Source: Saposhnikovia divaricata (lineage: Eukaryota > Streptophyta > Magnoliopsida > Apiales > Apiaceae). From it: a stretch of DNA of 64,000 nucleotides. Location of the stretch: contig CM071599.1 in the NCBI GenBank assembly GCA_036435485.1, positions 208,233,178-208,297,177 of the forward strand, given 5' to 3'. The translations under genes were made by a program, and so were the position numbers. The notes under the pieces are model-generated. The model saw only the letters and a program-made list of their open reading frames with translations. It did no database searches and was not told the DNA's origin. Of the stretch, positions 30,957-42,003 are shown piece by piece. How positions within the stretch are numbered: position 1 is the first letter of the stretch; each line of letters starts with the position of its first letter.

Positions 30957-33411
30957 CATCAAGGCGTGCCCTGTGAAGCAGTAGGGGACGCGCCCCGAAT
31001 ATGATTAGGCTGAGTAAGAGGACTTGCCACTTCAGGAATAGAATACTGGTTAGAGGTTGCAGCAGGAGGAGGCAGTTGGTTGGAGTTGGTCACAATTTGA
31101 AGGACTTGTTTAGGATTCTTAGGAACATCTTTTATCGAAGGCGCACCCTGAGGAGCTTCTTCCAATCCCAGCTCGATTCTTTTTGCCTTGATGGCATCGG
31201 CATTTTTGACTGTGAAGTTGACCATGTCCTCAACACAGCGGGGCCGAACTTACTCTAGTCATAATCAGGGTCATTGGCTATAAAGCCAGGAAGATAGAAA
31301 TCAAATCCAGCTTGGAAATTGCGATCTTCCATACCCTATTTTTCATCGCCCCAACAGTCAGATTTTTCAATCTTTAGTGTATCCCGCTGCACTTTTAATT
31401 CTTCGTTCTCCTTCTCCAATTGATCATTTTTATCGGCTAGAAGCTGGCGATGATCGAATGATTCCTGAAGTTGATCTTTAACCTCGGCAAGATCAGCTTC
31501 CTTTGCATCAAGATCCTTTTTCCATTTGTTATCATTTTCAACAATCATTTTTGAAAGTTTTTTGTTCTCAGCTTCAAGCTTGTTGATGTGCAACCTTTCA
31601 TTGTGAACTCTCTGGGCGCGCCTTAGAGATTGGATAAGGATCTGGGCGGAAGCACAAATCAATGAATTGGTTTCCTCCTCCGCATTCATGTTTTGCCATA
31701 GGTCGACTTCTTTTTCTTTCACAAAAGAGGCAGCAGAAGGACCAATGAGGGTCTCCACATACAAGGGTGTGCCCTCGGTCCTTTGTCTCTTGCCCTTGTC
31801 AATAACAGGCTCTTGGATTTCAGCATTCCTCTTCAAAGATTCTGTAGAGGGTGAAATTACTTGATTAGCTTCCTTTTGCGGAATAGGGCGCACCCTGGAG
31901 TCAAAAGAACCAGCTTGGTCTACATTCTTTTCTCTGTCATTTTTCTTTTTTGTAGCTCCAAAGCCACGTGGAATTCTAGGAGCCATATCTGCACAAAATA
32001 AGCAAAAAATGTTAGGCCGCGCCCCCATGATGGAAGTTTTTAGACAGAAAAGTTATGAAGTGCTGCATGTCAAGTAAAGTGTAAAAATAACAAGTGCAAG
32101 ACTAAAAATTAGGGCACAAACCAATTTAATATTTAAGTTTATACCTTCGTTAGAATCAAAATTTTCGTTCTCACTATCACTAGATGAGGACGTGGGAACA
32201 GTAACACCATTTATGAATTTCTTAAATTTACAAATATGCCCAACTCTGTCAGATAAAATTCCAACACTTTTTAAGTTTTCTTCCGTAATAAGAGTTTGAA
32301 GATTAAACTTCTCTGCTGCTACTTTGAGCACAGCTTTCGCCCTAGACGAGGCCGCGCCTTGAATAGTTTTTTGGATTCTTCTATCTGTTTAAACTTAAAG
32401 TTAGTATGAGTTTACAAGGAAAAATCTAAACCAGAAATCGAAGAAAGGAGTTCAGGGTGCGCCCTAACTTACAAGGATTTGTGTTGAACTGCAAGCGAAC
32501 TCGAGGGACATCCCAAACGAAGAAATAGGGTTCTTTCCATCTCTTGATGTGAGAAATTCTCCCATCGGAAAAGCCTTTATTGTTGTGTGGTTTGTTGATC
32601 ACCAGATAGTAGTAACCTATGTTAGATTGACGAAGGCTGAAAAAATAGCTAATTTCTGGCATGGAAGGTGCCTCAAAGACAAGGTCGTCATAAAGGATTA
32701 ATAGAGCAAGGACAAGCTTATAGCTATTAGGAGAGAGTTGGATTAGAGCAAGGTTGTACCACTCAAGGATTGCTCTTAAGTATGGATGCAAAGGCGCGCC
32801 AACACCCAGAGCTACGAGTTTTGGACTTAGGACCATCCTTGGGATTCTGAAATTCTCGCCATAGTTAAAAATATGGGGACGGTGGTGAGAATGGGGAATG
32901 GCCCAGAGTCCTTCTTGGCCGTAATATTTCATGGCCCATTCCACTTCATCATTTGTAGCAGTAGAAGACATGTTCACGCAGGCTAGTTTTCCCCATTTCT
33001 TTCTAAGTTGATTCTTTTACTTTTCAGGCATGTCGTCATATCTTCCCCATTCGATGTCAATTTCTTCATCAAGAACCTCCCAATGTTCGAATGGGATAGG
33101 TGAAGGCGGCGAAGATGTTGGTTCTGAGTTAATTAGTGGGGAAATTGAGGAAGCCAAAGGCGCGCCCTCAGTAGAATAGGTGTCTGAAGGATGTGTATCA
33201 CCAGAGGTGTTAGAGTTTGGAATGAAATCACTGTCAAGAGGATCTGAAGGCAACGAATTTGAAATCTTTTCGAACGTCGGGAATTCTTCTGAGGGCTGAG
33301 GGTTTTTCTTATTACTAATTCGAACGCTAAGAGGAACATTATCAAGGGAATCTTCACTTGAGAAACTCATTCTATCTTTTTTGAAATCTTCAATAAGGCG
33401 CATCCTGTTTT
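30957..33411 (-). pseudogene. Antisense multi-exon gene of element C (Tat antisense ORF; putative gypsy type transposon domain)
   Basis: On the minus strand, coding exon 1 runs 33403-32473, exon 2 32384-32145 and exon 3 31988-31336. The introns have clean GT-AG ends (GTAAGT donor at 32472; AACAG acceptor before 32384; donor at 32144; TGTGCAG acceptor before 31988), and the codon phase is kept across both junctions. Exon 1 has an in-frame TAA at 33017-33019; downstream it contains GAPLHPYLRAILEWYNLAL and QLSPNSYKLVLALLILYD, which resemble the Pfam 'putative gypsy type transposon' family (PF04195). Exon 2 ends in an acidic serine-rich tract. Exon 3 encodes a long coiled coil rich in K and E. 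Past the TAG at 31336, homologous-looking coding sequence seems to continue to 30959 through another stop and a frame change. Antisense ORFs between integrase and 3' LTR are known in Tat elements; their function is unknown. Confidence 0.7.
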
Positions 33412-33412
33412 C

Positions 33413-34033
33413 TGAAGAAATAAACGAAAATAGAGATCTATGATGTTCGGGAGATAAGGGAGATATTAACGAAGAGTAAATTCCAAGACGATTGTTGAAT
33501 TCTCTAAACGGATGGAATGGAGGGGACGCGCCCTGTCTATCCAGCTACAAAATGAAGAAAAAGCACTAAGGACGCGCCCTAAAAGGAATAAGCAAGAGAA
33601 TTTTCCTACAGATTGTGAGTTAAAGGTATCTAAAAGGTATCTTGAAACTTTTTTAGGAAAGCCATCGGAAATTGACCTCTAAGTACGACTAAATTTTGAA
33701 TTAGAAGAATTCAAGGCGCGCCCTGTGTGGGAGGCGCGCCCTAAAAATTACAAACTAAGGATTAGTTAACAGTAGGGCGAACATTGTGGAAGGAAAATTG
33801 TAACAAGGTTAAGGACGCGCTCTGGGTCAAGAGCGCGCCTAAGGGATTAAAAGAAACTAGCAAATAGACTATTATGACACGGAAACATATTTGATAAAGG
33901 TTACCACAGCAAAATAGGATCAAACATGTATACATACATATATACATACATCGAAAAAATGAAGAACACGAGAAATATGAACAGTTAAATCAACATAACA
34001 CAAGATTTATACGGCCAAATCGTGAAACTGTAC
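33413..34033 (-). other. Predicted 5'-leader intron of the antisense gene
   Basis: On the minus strand a donor reading AAAG|GTACAG (GT at 34033-34032) and an acceptor TTTCTTCAG (AG at 33413-33412) bracket this AT-rich stretch. It would place the TATA box at 34142-34149 close to a short untranslated first exon. Copies of the CG-rich palindrome lie inside (33523, 33569, 33713, 33731, 33812 and 33830). This is predicted from splice signals only. Confidence 0.45.
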
Positions 34034-34141
34034 CTTTGAAGTTCCTGAGTAAGATTTGTGAAGAAAAGATACCAAAAACGTCCGATTCAGTCGACTTTTG
34101 CTCAAAAAATGGAGAAAGAGCAAAGTAGGAGAGAGTGGGGG

Positions 34142-34149
34142 TATTTATA
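34142..34149 (-). promoter_or_regulatory. TATA box of the antisense gene
   Basis: Minus-strand CTATAAATACC lies about 110 bp outside the predicted leader donor and just inside the 3' LTR. It is a close match to a plant TATA box and is oriented to drive the antisense gene. The transcription start would fall near 34115. Confidence 0.5.
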
Positions 34150-34297
34150 GCGGTTTAAGAGAATAGTGGATGACAGCTGTGAACCGATTGGAATTCTGAG
34201 GACGTGTCCTATAACAGGGCGTGCCCTGGGGTAGTGTTGAGGAAATTTTGGATTTTTAAAGATAATTCCATATTTTATTTCTAATTTCATATGGAAT

Positions 34298-34307
34298 TTG
34301 GGGGTAG
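34298..34307 (+). other. Polypurine tract of element C
   Basis: TTTGGGGGTAG is followed after one base by TGTTATAGCC, the start of the 3' LTR. This G-rich tract is the expected plus-strand primer. Confidence 0.55.
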
Positions 34308-34308
34308 T

Positions 34309-35232
34309 TGTTATAGCCAAAATTCGGTTTGGGTATTTTTAAGGTGGATTCGGGTCAGCCATGGGTTCAATTTGGGGATTTACTGGATAAATTAGGGTTT
34401 GGCAAGATGGAGATAAAGCCAGGCCGCGCCCTAATCTTTTCAACAATTAGGGCACGCCCTGGATAGCACGACATGATGAAGAATCCTATTAAGGTTGGTT
34501 TTCTAAAGATTAATGAAGAATTCCCTCTTGTCGTATCTCAAGAGGGGATGTCAGTCATAGAAGGCCTCCAGGGGTTTACCTGGATTTGGGGATCCTTCTT
34601 ATACACTGAGGGCGCACCCTCTATGGTGGAAAGATGGATACCTCTTTGGTGTGTGTTTTGGAGCTCTGTTCCTATATTCAATGGGCGCGTTCTCATTGAG
34701 GAACTTCGGAGTAATCCTGCACTTTGCACCCAAAAGCTCTGGATCACCTGTCCTGCTATATGGTGGGTGCTTCTCATTCGGGGGATAGGGATGCGTTCTG
34801 CACTTGGGGTAAACCATGGCCATACCTGCAACCTTGAAATCAAGAAATAGCTGGTAGCGGATAGGACTAGTCCTCAACGAGGGAAGTTTCCTTATCCGTG
34901 AAGTCTTGGGATCTTGGATGAGTCTTGGGCCTTTTGTGATTAGGCCTCATAATAGAACATTCTGGATGCTGGACCGACAATCCAAGCCCATTTGGTTTCT
35001 TTCTCTCCAAGAACTACGTATGGCTTGATCCATATAAATACCAGGGTACGTAGGCCGATTGAGGGGTTGGAAGTCGAGAACTCTGAAATAGCCGCCACTA
35101 ACCCTATCAATCTCAACCACCAATTACAAATAGCCACTACACACCACCACTCTTTTCGGCAAAGAACCACCACTGTAGATCTTGTTTCCGGCAAGGTCCC
35201 TCGAATTTTGTTATCCCCAAATTCCTCCATCA
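34309..35232 (+). repeat. 3' LTR of element C (complete)
   Basis: It begins TGTTATAGCC and ends CCATCA. From 34385 it aligns with 8613-9462. It has a TATA box at 35033-35040 (TATAAATA) and copies of the CG-rich palindrome at 34421-34432, 34449-34460 and 34609-34620. Many single-base differences from the 5' LTR show that C is clearly older than D. Confidence 0.8.
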
Positions 35233-36448
35233 ACAACTAACAACATGTCAAGCACATCACGTGTTTGTATCCATACACATGAAAGCACAACCTTCTTGGA
35301 TAAAAAATACATAACATTATTGGTGATAAAAAAACATAATAAACGAACAATTTAAATTACCATTGGATTCGCTACAGGCGCCATTGTTTTGTATAATGAT
35401 GTTTGTTATGCCCCATGTAGGATCTTTTACTCGTAATTGTCTGTTATGCTCGATAATATTTTATTGGATCGCGGAAGAAGGAAGAGTTGAGCTTGAAAGA
35501 ACAGAAAAAATATGCCCTAAGGGGGATGGACATTATTTACCTCCGACCAGAAGGTGCAGAGGCATGTATACAGCGTATATATGTGTAGTAAAGTGATTAT
35601 GTATTTTTAAGCAGAGCTGATGTGGCACTTCTTTGACATACATAATACGTGGCAGTGACATGGAATAAATTGTCTTATCAAAACCCTCTACTGCAGCATA
35701 ATATATATAATAGATAGATATACTCAGCAATTATACAAGTGCCATAAATATATGATGAGCACGAGTGTTCTTTTCAAACGATAATTATGGTGGGTACATA
35801 TCGCTTTGTATATAAGTTATTATTCTTATTTGCAAAAGATCAGAGCTTACAAGATATGCAAGCAGTATTCATTTATTGTTTCATCAAGCTCATGTCTACA
35901 GAGGTTCAGTTGATTCACCTACTTTTATAAGAGAATTCACACATTATATATATATACATACATATATATATATATGCATATTACGTAATATATTTTAAAC
36001 CTTAACTTTTAAAATCTATATCTTCTTCGAGTGGAACTTATGCTCCATACTTGATTTGAAAATAGTTTTACAGCTCAGGTTTTATTACATTTAGGTAACA
36101 ATTATTTAACTATGTTAATGACAAGTTAAAAAAATTAAAGTTGAAATTACAAATTTTGAAATATTTAAGTCTCAGAAGTTAGGAGTAAGAAGTGAATAAG
36201 ATTCCAACCCCGCCTAGATGTAATCCTAGATAAATTTTTAGGTCTGCCTTATTTTTCACGTTTATTGATTTTGTTTCACGGTACTTGCCAACATAAAAGG
36301 CCTATCACCCTTTATCTCTTGAAATTGGTATCGGTCTTTTGCATGGAATATGTTCCTATACTTTATTTAAAAAGTTAATTGAGATGGATGATTTACTAAT
36401 CATGTTTTGTTCTTATATATGTTGTTTTATGAATTTCATACAAAATAC
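35233..36448. other. AT-rich intergenic DNA, no gene recognised
   Basis: Between the 3' LTR of C and the LINE there is only AT-rich sequence, including an (AT)n/(CATA)n microsatellite near 35945-35985. The open stretch 35363-35596 shows no conserved domain or plausible gene structure. Confidence 0.6.
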
Positions 36449-36486
36449 TTTTGGTCTTTTTTTTTGAAAAAATGCACTTGCTTATA

Positions 36487-38176
36487 TTAATTTGCATAAG
36501 AAATAAGGTTACATCGGATAATCTCAGGAGCAGTATGATACCACTCCATCAGACCTGACATAGAAGATGCAGCTCGTGCTAACAGATGACCTACAGTATT
36601 CGTAGATCGGTAGCCAAAAACTACTAACACTTCACTAAAGTGTTTTAACAAACTGACATAGTCATATAGTATGAAAAACTGAGTTCCCCTAATCACCATG
36701 AATTGTGTCCACCACCAGTTTAGAATCCAACTCAAAAATGCATCGCTGATTCCTCAAACTCAAAGCCTCCACCTCCCTTGCACGTGTACACCACTGAACT
36801 TATTACTCCTGGCTCGAAGAAATTCTCTATGATCGTTTTGAACTACACAGGCAACTCCTACCTCCCCCGTCTAACTATGACAAGCAGCATCAAGATTGAT
36901 TTTTATCCATCCCCCAGGTGGCTTACACCAGGTCCTGTTCTGTTTCTGCACACCCTGTATTGCTTTACCAGCCTTCTCCTAACTCAGCTTCCATTCTTGT
37001 AATATACTCATTGCCATAGACCGCACACCAAACACAGATATAGGTTTCTTGTCCCAAAGCCATGTATTACGCCTTGTCCACAGCCCCCTTGCAAAATACA
37101 CCAATCTTCACACACCTCTCTCGATTATTATTAATGAACTCCCTTTTCAATATTTCTTTGACCATCATTCCAGACTCAACAATTGATAGCTCCTGCAAAC
37201 CCACTTCTGTCCACAATGCCCGAGCGAAGCTAGAAGTGAAAAGTGTGTGAATAGCCTCTTCTACTTGTACATCACACCAAGTACACATTAAGTTCACATC
37301 GACTTGCTTTCGTGTCAGTTCCACAGCTGTAGGAAGTACATTATGACATGCCCTCCACAAGAAATTCAAAATTTTACCCGGCAACTGCAAACTCTAGAGC
37401 TTCTTCCAAAAGCCATCTTCTTGGCCACGACTTTCCCCCCGTATTTTCCTATAACAACTCTTGACTGTGAACTCCCCTTTACCATCCCATAACCAATACC
37501 AAGAATCTGATCTGTTTGTATTAGGTAAAAGAATTTGTTGGATCAAACCTCTATATCGCTCATTACATAACGCATTTACAATATCCATATCCTATGAGTT
37601 ACGATTCTCAGAGATCAAACTACTAACTGAGACATTTTCAAGCTCATTATACATTGGACTTGTCAGATAGCCATTTATCTCATAAGGCCACCATGGATTC
37701 CTCCATATATATGTATCACTGCCATTCCCAATTTTCTTCTACATCCTTGAAGTATAGCCCCCTGAGAAGCTAATATACTGCGCCACATGTAAGAGGGATT
37801 CGATCCCAATGTCGCATTCAAAAAATCTATCTGAGCGTAATACGTAGCCTTCATAACATCTGTGACTAATGGATTAACAGTATTAATTAATCTCCACGCC
37901 TGCTTAGCCAACATGGCAACATTAAACTCACTCAGCTTTCGAAATCCCAAACCCCCCAGCTTCCTTAACTTCACATAGTCTCTCCCATGACATCCATCTA
38001 ATTCCACGATTCTCACCCCCACCAACCCACCAATAAGCATTCATCCGTTTTTCAATTCTATCACAAATCTCTCCAGGAATCAATAAAAGGCTCATCCAAA
38101 AGTTCAGGATTGATTGAGTCGTTGTTTTCAACAATGTAACTTTCCCCGCTTTAGAAATACTCTGCACACTCCACAT
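36487..38176 (-). pseudogene. LINE C-terminal region: connection, zf-RVT and RNase H
   Basis: 38176-37675 (ATTQSILNFWMSLLLIPGEIC, then GGLGFRKLSEFNVAMLAKQAWRL) is the post-RT region. 37588-37067 holds the zf-RVT zinc finger (ILNFLWRACHNVLPT ... CTWCDVQVEEAIHTLFTSS). 36735-36487 holds the end of an RNase H (VVDTIHG..., STNTVGHLLARAASSM). Stops and frame changes occur throughout. Confidence 0.75.
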
Positions 38177-39234
38177 TTATAACCTTTCTTCCACCCGATC
38201 AATCAAAAAACTGAACGTTGAGTTCTTATTCTTACCAATTCTCATGGGCTTACCCAAATACTTACCCGGATCAATACTCTCATGTACTCCTAGTTTCTCA
38301 CATACTACTACTCGATCCTCCAACTTTGTATTAGATGAGAATGTAACTGCAGATTTATTAAAATTTACCACCTGACCAGATATACTAGCATACCTCTGCA
38401 ATATACTCTTCATTGTACCTGCTTCTCCCTCATTTGCTCTGAAAATAGATAACAGTCATCTACGAACAATAGGTGAGAAATAGCTGGCGGTCCCCTTGCA
38501 ATTCTACAGCCATGAATTAACCTCACCTCCTCATTATGTCTAATAATTGAGCTCAACCCCTCAGCACACATAATATATATATATATATATATATAGGGTG
38601 AAATTGGATCAACTTGCCGAAGTCCCCGTTGAGGGACAACATGACCAAATTTTTCCCCGTTATGCAAGAATCTGTAGGACATTGAGGTAGTGAATTTTAT
38701 TATCCTTTCAATCCATAAATCACTAAATCCAAACTTGAGCTTCATATTACTTATAAAGGACCACTCAATCCATCAAAGGCTTTCGAAATTTCAATCTTAA
38801 GACCCACCACTCCTTCATTCCCCCTGATTCTTTCATTTCATGTAATGATTAAGCTCAAACGCTATTAACGTGTTATCTGTCAATAGCCTGCCCTCAAGAA
38901 ATGCACTCTGCTTATTTGATATGATAGATCCCAAACATTTTTTCAGTCGATTAGCCATAACCTTCGATAATATCCTCATAAGTACATTACACAAAGAGAT
39001 GGGACGAAGGTCCCCCCATCGATTTAGGCTCCTTAATTTGGGAATCAAACAAACTATTGGCTCATTTATCTCCTCAGGCAACTCTCCTGTCTGCATAAAA
39101 TTCTGACAAAATTTGACTACATCCTTCTCCACTATACTCCAGAAAACCTGGTAGAATGCTGGGTTTAATCCGCCCGATCCACACGCCTTATCAGGATGCA
39201 TGCATTGAAAAAACAGCTTCTTTAACCTCATCAT
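38177..39234 (-). pseudogene. LINE reverse transcriptase domain
   Basis: In broken frames it shows HPDKACGSGGLNPAFYQVFW, LIPKLRSLNRWGDLRPISLC, RLKKCLGSIISNKQSAFLEG, then RGLRQVDPISPY and HLLFVDDCYLFSE, the catalytic box (FVDD in place of the usual FADD). A TA-dinucleotide microsatellite (~38570-38594) lies right after the DPISPY motif and is read there as alternating Y and I. Frames change near 38750-38830 and at 38410. Confidence 0.8.
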
Positions 39235-39749
39235 TAGTCACTGGCAATAACAACTCCTCATTCTCACTTGCTGTTACCTATTTAACCTTCTCTCGTTCCG
39301 ACAGCCTTCCATCGACATTTGAAGTTGTAAACAGGTTTGAAAAGTAATCCTCGATCATACTTTGAACTCCCTCCAGTGTCTCTTGCTAAGTCCCATTTAC
39401 ATATTTAATTCGTTCAATTCTATTATTCTGTTTTTTAGTTGATGCAAACCGATGAAAGAATCGTGTATTTTTATCCCCTTCCCTTAGTCAATGTTGTTTA
39501 GCTCGTTGTTTCCAGTAAATTTCTTGGCGCTCCAACAATTTCAAATATTCACTTCTTACTGCATTACACTGACCAATTCCATGAATATCTCTCCTCGAAC
39601 GTAACTTTTTTAGTTGCCTTCTACACTCTTGTATTTCAATTTATATCTCATGTTGTTTCCTCCCCCCCACTCCTGAAGTCTAACCTCACAAACTCGGATT
39701 TTTTCTACAATTCCACTCCCCCCAGACCATTCCCAACCATTCTTCAGTA

Positions 39750-40520
39750 TATTTCTACACTCCTGTTCTCGAATATAGACATTCTCGAATTTGAAACGTC
39801 TCTTCTTAGGAACATATACCTGCTTCTAAAGTTGAAGAAATAATGGTAAATGATCCGAAGTCGCAACCTCAATAACTTATACCTCTACATTCAGAAACAA
39901 CTCACAGTAGTTTTGATTTGCTACCACCTATCCAATCTTTCTTGTATCCAATTTGATTGTCCCCTTGATTTCTCCCATGTGTACTTTTCCCCTGCGAACC
40001 CCAAGTCTTGTAGTCCACATTCATTTAGGGTCTCCATAAACCCTACTAACAAATTATATGGATGCTTCCTTCCACCACGCTTCTCATCCTCAGATAACAT
40101 GTCGTTAAAGTCCCCGATTACACACCAAGGTAACTCTGAATCCCTAGCCAATCTTTTCATCATATCCCATGATTCTCTTCGCCTCTGTCGTTCAGGACAA
40201 CCATAGAAGCAAGTATATCTCCACCTCCCTACTTGGTCATTCTTAACCTCGAAGTCGATAAAATTCCTCGTTACTTTAATCACTTTACATCCATTCTTAT
40301 TCTTCCATAACAAAGCGAGTCCCCCACTATGACCTTGCACATGTATTGCTACATATTCAACAAAATTAATACTCATGCACAACTTTTTTATTTGTTTTTC
40401 TTTAACTAAAGTCTCTGATACAAAAATAATACTGGTTTTTTTTTGTTAGGTAAATTCTTTAATGAGTCGAATTGTCCGTGGTTTACCCAGCCCACGACAA
40501 TTCCAAGCTAAAATACTCAT
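39750..40520 (-). pseudogene. LINE endonuclease domain
   Basis: The ATG at 40520 opens with SILAWNCRGLGKPRTIR, the classic start of plant L1 endonuclease, which nicks DNA for target-primed reverse transcription. A stop follows at 40446-40448. The open part 40382-39921 reads HSGGLALLWKN, YTCFYGCPERQRR, WCVIGDFNDML and DLGFAGEKYTWEK, all typical APE-like endonuclease motifs (the D in GDFN is catalytic). Confidence 0.8.
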
Positions 40521-40962
40521 TGCTCCAGGTGGACTTGGTATACAGGACATACTTCTAAATCGTTTTTTGACCCATCAGCCAAGATATTATTCACCAAAAA
40601 ATCACTCTCATTATTTTTCTCCAAGTCAATCCTCTTCCGTTTGGAGTCTACCACTATCACCTCTTTTCCAACTTTCCTTCCCATTGCATCCCCAATCCCG
40701 ACTTTACAGCTATACTGAATTATTTTGATCGTATCTATCCCTTGCATTACGCTGATGAAATCGAATTATACCTTCCCTTGAAATTTCGCTCAAAATTCCA
40801 TCTTTCTCCATGAAATTTGCTGTGACTGTTTCTCGGCCTTGCGGGATGGCTCCCTCCTTTCCGTTCCCATCCGACCACCTATTATGGTCATTACCTCCTC
40901 CATTTCCAAGCCACTAATTTCTCATATTTTGAAATTTCACATTTTTATTCATTTTTGGTCTT

Positions 40963-41490
40963 ATTTAAAATTGAAGTAAGACAAAAGTTTGTCCCAATAT
41001 TGTATAATTTTGTGTAATTTATTTTGTATGCAAATAGCTAATAAATTATGTATATTATTATCGAATATTGTTAAGATGACAAGATAATTTTAGCTATTAT
41101 TGGCATCAATCACATTTTACCCTTTTAAAATTTGGTTTTTTTACGAGAATCTCTCGTGCTTTTTGTCATTTAAATCATATAAAATCTTTATATTTTATTA
41201 TTCTCTTTGTCCCATCTATTTCTTTATACTTTATTTTTTAAAGTGTTTCTTTCAGTTATTTATATTTAATAAAATTTACAAAAATTGTAAAATTTTATAA
41301 TATAATTAGTTTACAATTTTCCTTTAAAAAATACTAATGATTACAACTAAAAAACTATTAAATTTAATTATGTTCCTAATTTGGAGGATAGATTTTTCTA
41401 TCCATTTTAAAAAAATATTAATTTAGAAAACATTAATTTAGATGATTCTATTATATTTAGATGAAATAATTGAAATACATATCATCTAAA
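40963..41490. other. AT-rich intergenic DNA
   Basis: No gene or clear repeat. A MITE-like phrase (ATTCTCTTTGTCCCATCTATTTC near 41200) may be a decayed Stowaway end, but no matching opposite end is visible. Confidence 0.5.
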
Positions 41491-42003
41491 AAAGACATGC
41501 CACTTAGAGTCAAATGAGAGTCGGCCGACCCCTCTTCCCCTGACCCTAGCCGCAACATTCCCTTGTCCACCCCTTTCTTCCCATCTCCATCCCCATCTCC
41601 TTTCTTCCCATCTCCATTCACACAACACCTCTTCTCTTGTTTTTTCAATTTTCTTTCAATAAAATCGAGATTTGTTCCACAAAACTCGCAAAATCCATTT
41701 GAATTTCTTCGCTTTAGTTTTCAGATCTACTAAGGTTAAGAGCTCGGATTTTATAATAAAATTCAGTTTTGGATTCAAAATCTCTGGTCTAACATCATAT
41801 TAAAAATTGGTGTATTTCCGCGATATTTGAATTTTTGGATTTTTTTCGTTTCGTTTCGTTCTGTTTGAGTTATTAGTTGTGTGTTTGATTGTCTCGCTTT
41901 GTGCGATGTGTTGGTTATGTTGAAAATGAATTTTGCGGTGTATTGGGAGATCTGGATATCTCGCATCAACACCACTTTCGGCAGGTCTATAGCTGGTGTT
42001 CGG

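Larger units (their letters stand above)
8650..34620 (+). repeat. Dispersed GC-rich near-palindrome AGGGCGCGCCCT of element C
   Basis: Roughly 33 to 35 copies of a 12-mer close to AGGGCGCGCCCT are scattered through element C (none seen inside nested element D). Examples: 8838, 24835, 26041, 26748, 27051, 28448, 30497, 30609, 30754, 32014, 33157, 33523, 33569, 33713, 33731, 34421 and 34609. The right half (CGCCCT) is better kept than the left, where AGGAC, AGGCC, AGGTC and AAGGC occur; CG to CA or TG changes are common, as expected from methylated-cytosine decay. Copies fall in LTRs, coding exons on both strands, introns and spacers. Confidence 0.85.
8613..35232 (+). mobile_element. Element C: Ty3/gypsy Tat-type retrotransposon with a nested Sirevirus
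   Basis: Two related LTRs (8613-9462 and 34309-35232) flank gag, protease, RT, two RNase H domains and integrase on the plus strand and an antisense gene. The doubled RNase H and the antisense ORF before the 3' LTR match the Tat lineage. The 5' LTR lacks the counterpart of 34309-34384, so the left end was lost and no target duplication can be read. Element D (9733-24596) interrupts gag. Many frame breaks show the copy is inactive. Confidence 0.85.
36459..40952 (-). mobile_element. L1-type LINE, 5'-truncated, minus strand
   Basis: Read on the minus strand, the element starts inside ORF1 and then carries endonuclease, reverse transcriptase, zf-RVT zinc finger and RNase H. It ends in a poly(A) (T-run at 36459-36465 on plus). 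The 10 bp TTTTGGTCTT occurs at both sides (36449-36458 and 40953-40962) and is a good target duplication. Many stops and frame changes show it is old and inactive. Confidence 0.85.
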
